DNA from: SOIA01 sp050116035
GTDB taxonomy: Bacteria; Acidobacteriota; Aminicenantia; Aminicenantales; Aminicenantaceae
DNA length: 15,534 bases
Assembly: GCA_050116035.1 (NCBI GenBank)
Contig: JASFPJ010000042.1
Location: 1-15,534, forward strand
Direction: 5' to 3'
The position numbers and the translations under genes were made by a program. Below the pieces are notes generated by a model. It did not search any database, was not told the origin of the DNA, and saw nothing but the letters and a program-made list of their open reading frames with translations. Within the stretch, counting starts at the first letter, position 1. The number at the start of each line of letters is the position of its first letter. Shown one piece after another: positions 14,676 to 15,534 of the stretch.

Positions 14676-14993
14676 ATGAGATTTATATCCCGCTTGGAAG
14701 AAATCATCCTTTTGAGTATATGGAGGCTTCAAGACAACGCCTACGGCATAACCATTCTTGAAGAAGTTAAAAAGGCAACAGGGAAATCCTGGTTAACCGG
14801 CTCAATCTATGCTTCCCTGGGACGACTGCTTAAACGCGGCCTGGTGGAGTCGATCGAGGGAGAACCTACAGCCGAACGCGGAGGCAGGCGAAAAATATAT
14901 TACAAGCTGACTCATGAAGGGCAGCAAGCTCTTCTTGTTGTCAAACGGTTGAATGATATCATTTGGTCTTCGATTCCTCCTTTCAAAAGTTGA
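14676..14993 (+). CDS. PadR-family transcriptional regulator
   Basis: The 105-aa protein is a compact PadR winged-helix repressor: EEIILLSIWRLQDNAYGITILEEV (helices 1-2), TGSIYASLGRLLKRGLVES (recognition helix; family pattern GxxYxxLxRLxxxGLV), then AERGGRRKIYYKLTHEG (wing). The start at 14676 follows AAAGGAG (14663-14669); an upstream in-frame TTG at 14625 has no such site and would add 17 residues not typical of the family. It ends 5 bp before the ABC permease gene and very likely controls it, the common arrangement for this permease type. Ligand unknown. Confidence 0.92.
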   Translation: MRFISRLEEIILLSIWRLQDNAYGITILEEVKKATGKSWLTGSIYASLGRLLKRGLVESIEGEPTAERGGRRKIYYKLTHEGQQALLVVKRLNDIIWSSIPPFKS

Positions 14994-14998
14994 ACGAA

Positions 14999-15534
14999 AT
15001 GACGCATAAATCCCCTCCGTCTCTTCCTTCCTGGATTCTTGAGCGCATGATTGACTCCCATACCCGTTATTCAGCCATGGGAGATTTTGAGGAAAGATTC
15101 CACGGCATTGCCGATGAGAAAGGACGTTTTAAAGCATGTCTTTTCTTTTGGTCACAGCTGGCTCTTCTCCTTCCGGCCTTTCTAAAAAATTTTTTTCACT
15201 GGAGTGTAGAAATGTTCAGGAACCATTTTAAAATCGGCTTTCGGAATATCACGAAGCACAAGGGGTTTTCCTTTATCCATATTGCCGGCATGGCAGTCGG
15301 ATTGGCTCTTTTTATTCTTATAGCTCTCTATATCCAGTTCGAACTCAGTTTCGACAGATTCCACACGAACCTCGATCGAATCTACCGGGTCGAACAGATC
15401 CTTGCCCACGAATCAAGCTCAGAGCCTACTGCAGGCTGTCCGACCGCCCTCTCTGCGGCTCTTGAAGTCGACATCCCTGATTTCGAGGCTGTTACCAGAT
15501 TCGTAAACTGGGGAAATCCTCTTATCACGACTCC
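14999..15534 (+). CDS. FtsX/MacB-type ABC transporter permease with N-terminal prefix domain (3' end cut by window)
   Basis: The frame is open from ATG 14999 to the window edge (178 codons seen; the family is usually about 800-900 aa). Residues 1-80 form a 'permease prefix' domain: LPSWILERMIDSHTRYSAMGDFEERF, a helix with WSQLALLLPAFLKN, then the linker to the permease. The MacB-like part begins with FRNHFKIGFRNITKHKGFSF, followed by the first membrane segment (GMAVGLALFILIALYIQFEL) and SFDRFHTNLDRIYRVEQI at the start of the extracytoplasmic domain. Such permeases are found next to PadR genes and probably export small molecules or act in envelope stress. The ATPase gene is not seen here. Confidence 0.88.
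   Translation, partial: MTHKSPPSLPSWILERMIDSHTRYSAMGDFEERFHGIADEKGRFKACLFFWSQLALLLPAFLKNFFHWSVEMFRNHFKIGFRNITKHKGFSFIHIAGMAVGLALFILIALYIQFELSFDRFHTNLDRIYRVEQILAHESSSEPTAGCPTALSAALEVDIPDFEAVTRFVNWGNPLITT

Overview
The window is a gene-dense, mid-GC bacterial chromosome segment, probably from an anaerobe. It carries an oxygen-independent ergothioneine pathway, a molybdenum-cofactor gene (mobB), and at the right edge a PadR regulator coupled to an ABC permease with an N-terminal prefix domain. That last arrangement is common in Acidobacteriota and Aminicenantota-like bacteria and in Bacteroidota. The exact lineage cannot be fixed from sequence reading alone. No rRNA, tRNA, CRISPR array or insertion sequence was recognised.

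Left part (1-8036, all + strand). A class-V PLP enzyme is cut by the window edge, followed by an exported alpha/beta-hydrolase. Next comes a tightly packed run: marR-like regulator, QorB-like NAD(P)-dependent oxidoreductase, a multi-rhodanese sulfurtransferase (eanB), a histidine N-alpha-trimethyltransferase (eanA/egtD type), sufS and sufE. Four of these junctions overlap or lie within 8 bp. EanA should convert histidine to hercynine. EanB should transfer persulfide sulfur directly to the imidazole ring of hercynine, giving ergothioneine without O2. SufS/SufE, a cysteine desulfurase with its persulfide acceptor, could supply that sulfur from cysteine. The active-site residues of EanA and EanB line up, with one constant numbering offset each, with those I recall for M. 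smegmatis EgtD and Chlorobium limicola EanB. This operon is the highlight of the window; the pairing of the Ean genes with a dedicated SufSE source and a MarR/QorB front end is the least familiar part.

Middle part (8084-12896). A VOC/glyoxalase-fold gene on the - strand is followed by an AT-rich island with a BrnT/BrnA toxin-antitoxin pair (+). Then come two tandem YtcJ-like amidohydrolases on the - strand, the first-transcribed a predicted lipoprotein and the second with a Sec-type signal peptide.

Right part (12897-15534). A 152-bp divergent promoter region separates the amidohydrolase pair from mobB. mobB carries a C-terminal extension and overlaps a gene for an unknown polytopic membrane protein. 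A 354-bp spacer with a possible decayed minus-strand coding remnant follows, then padR and the truncated start of an FtsX/MacB-type permease.
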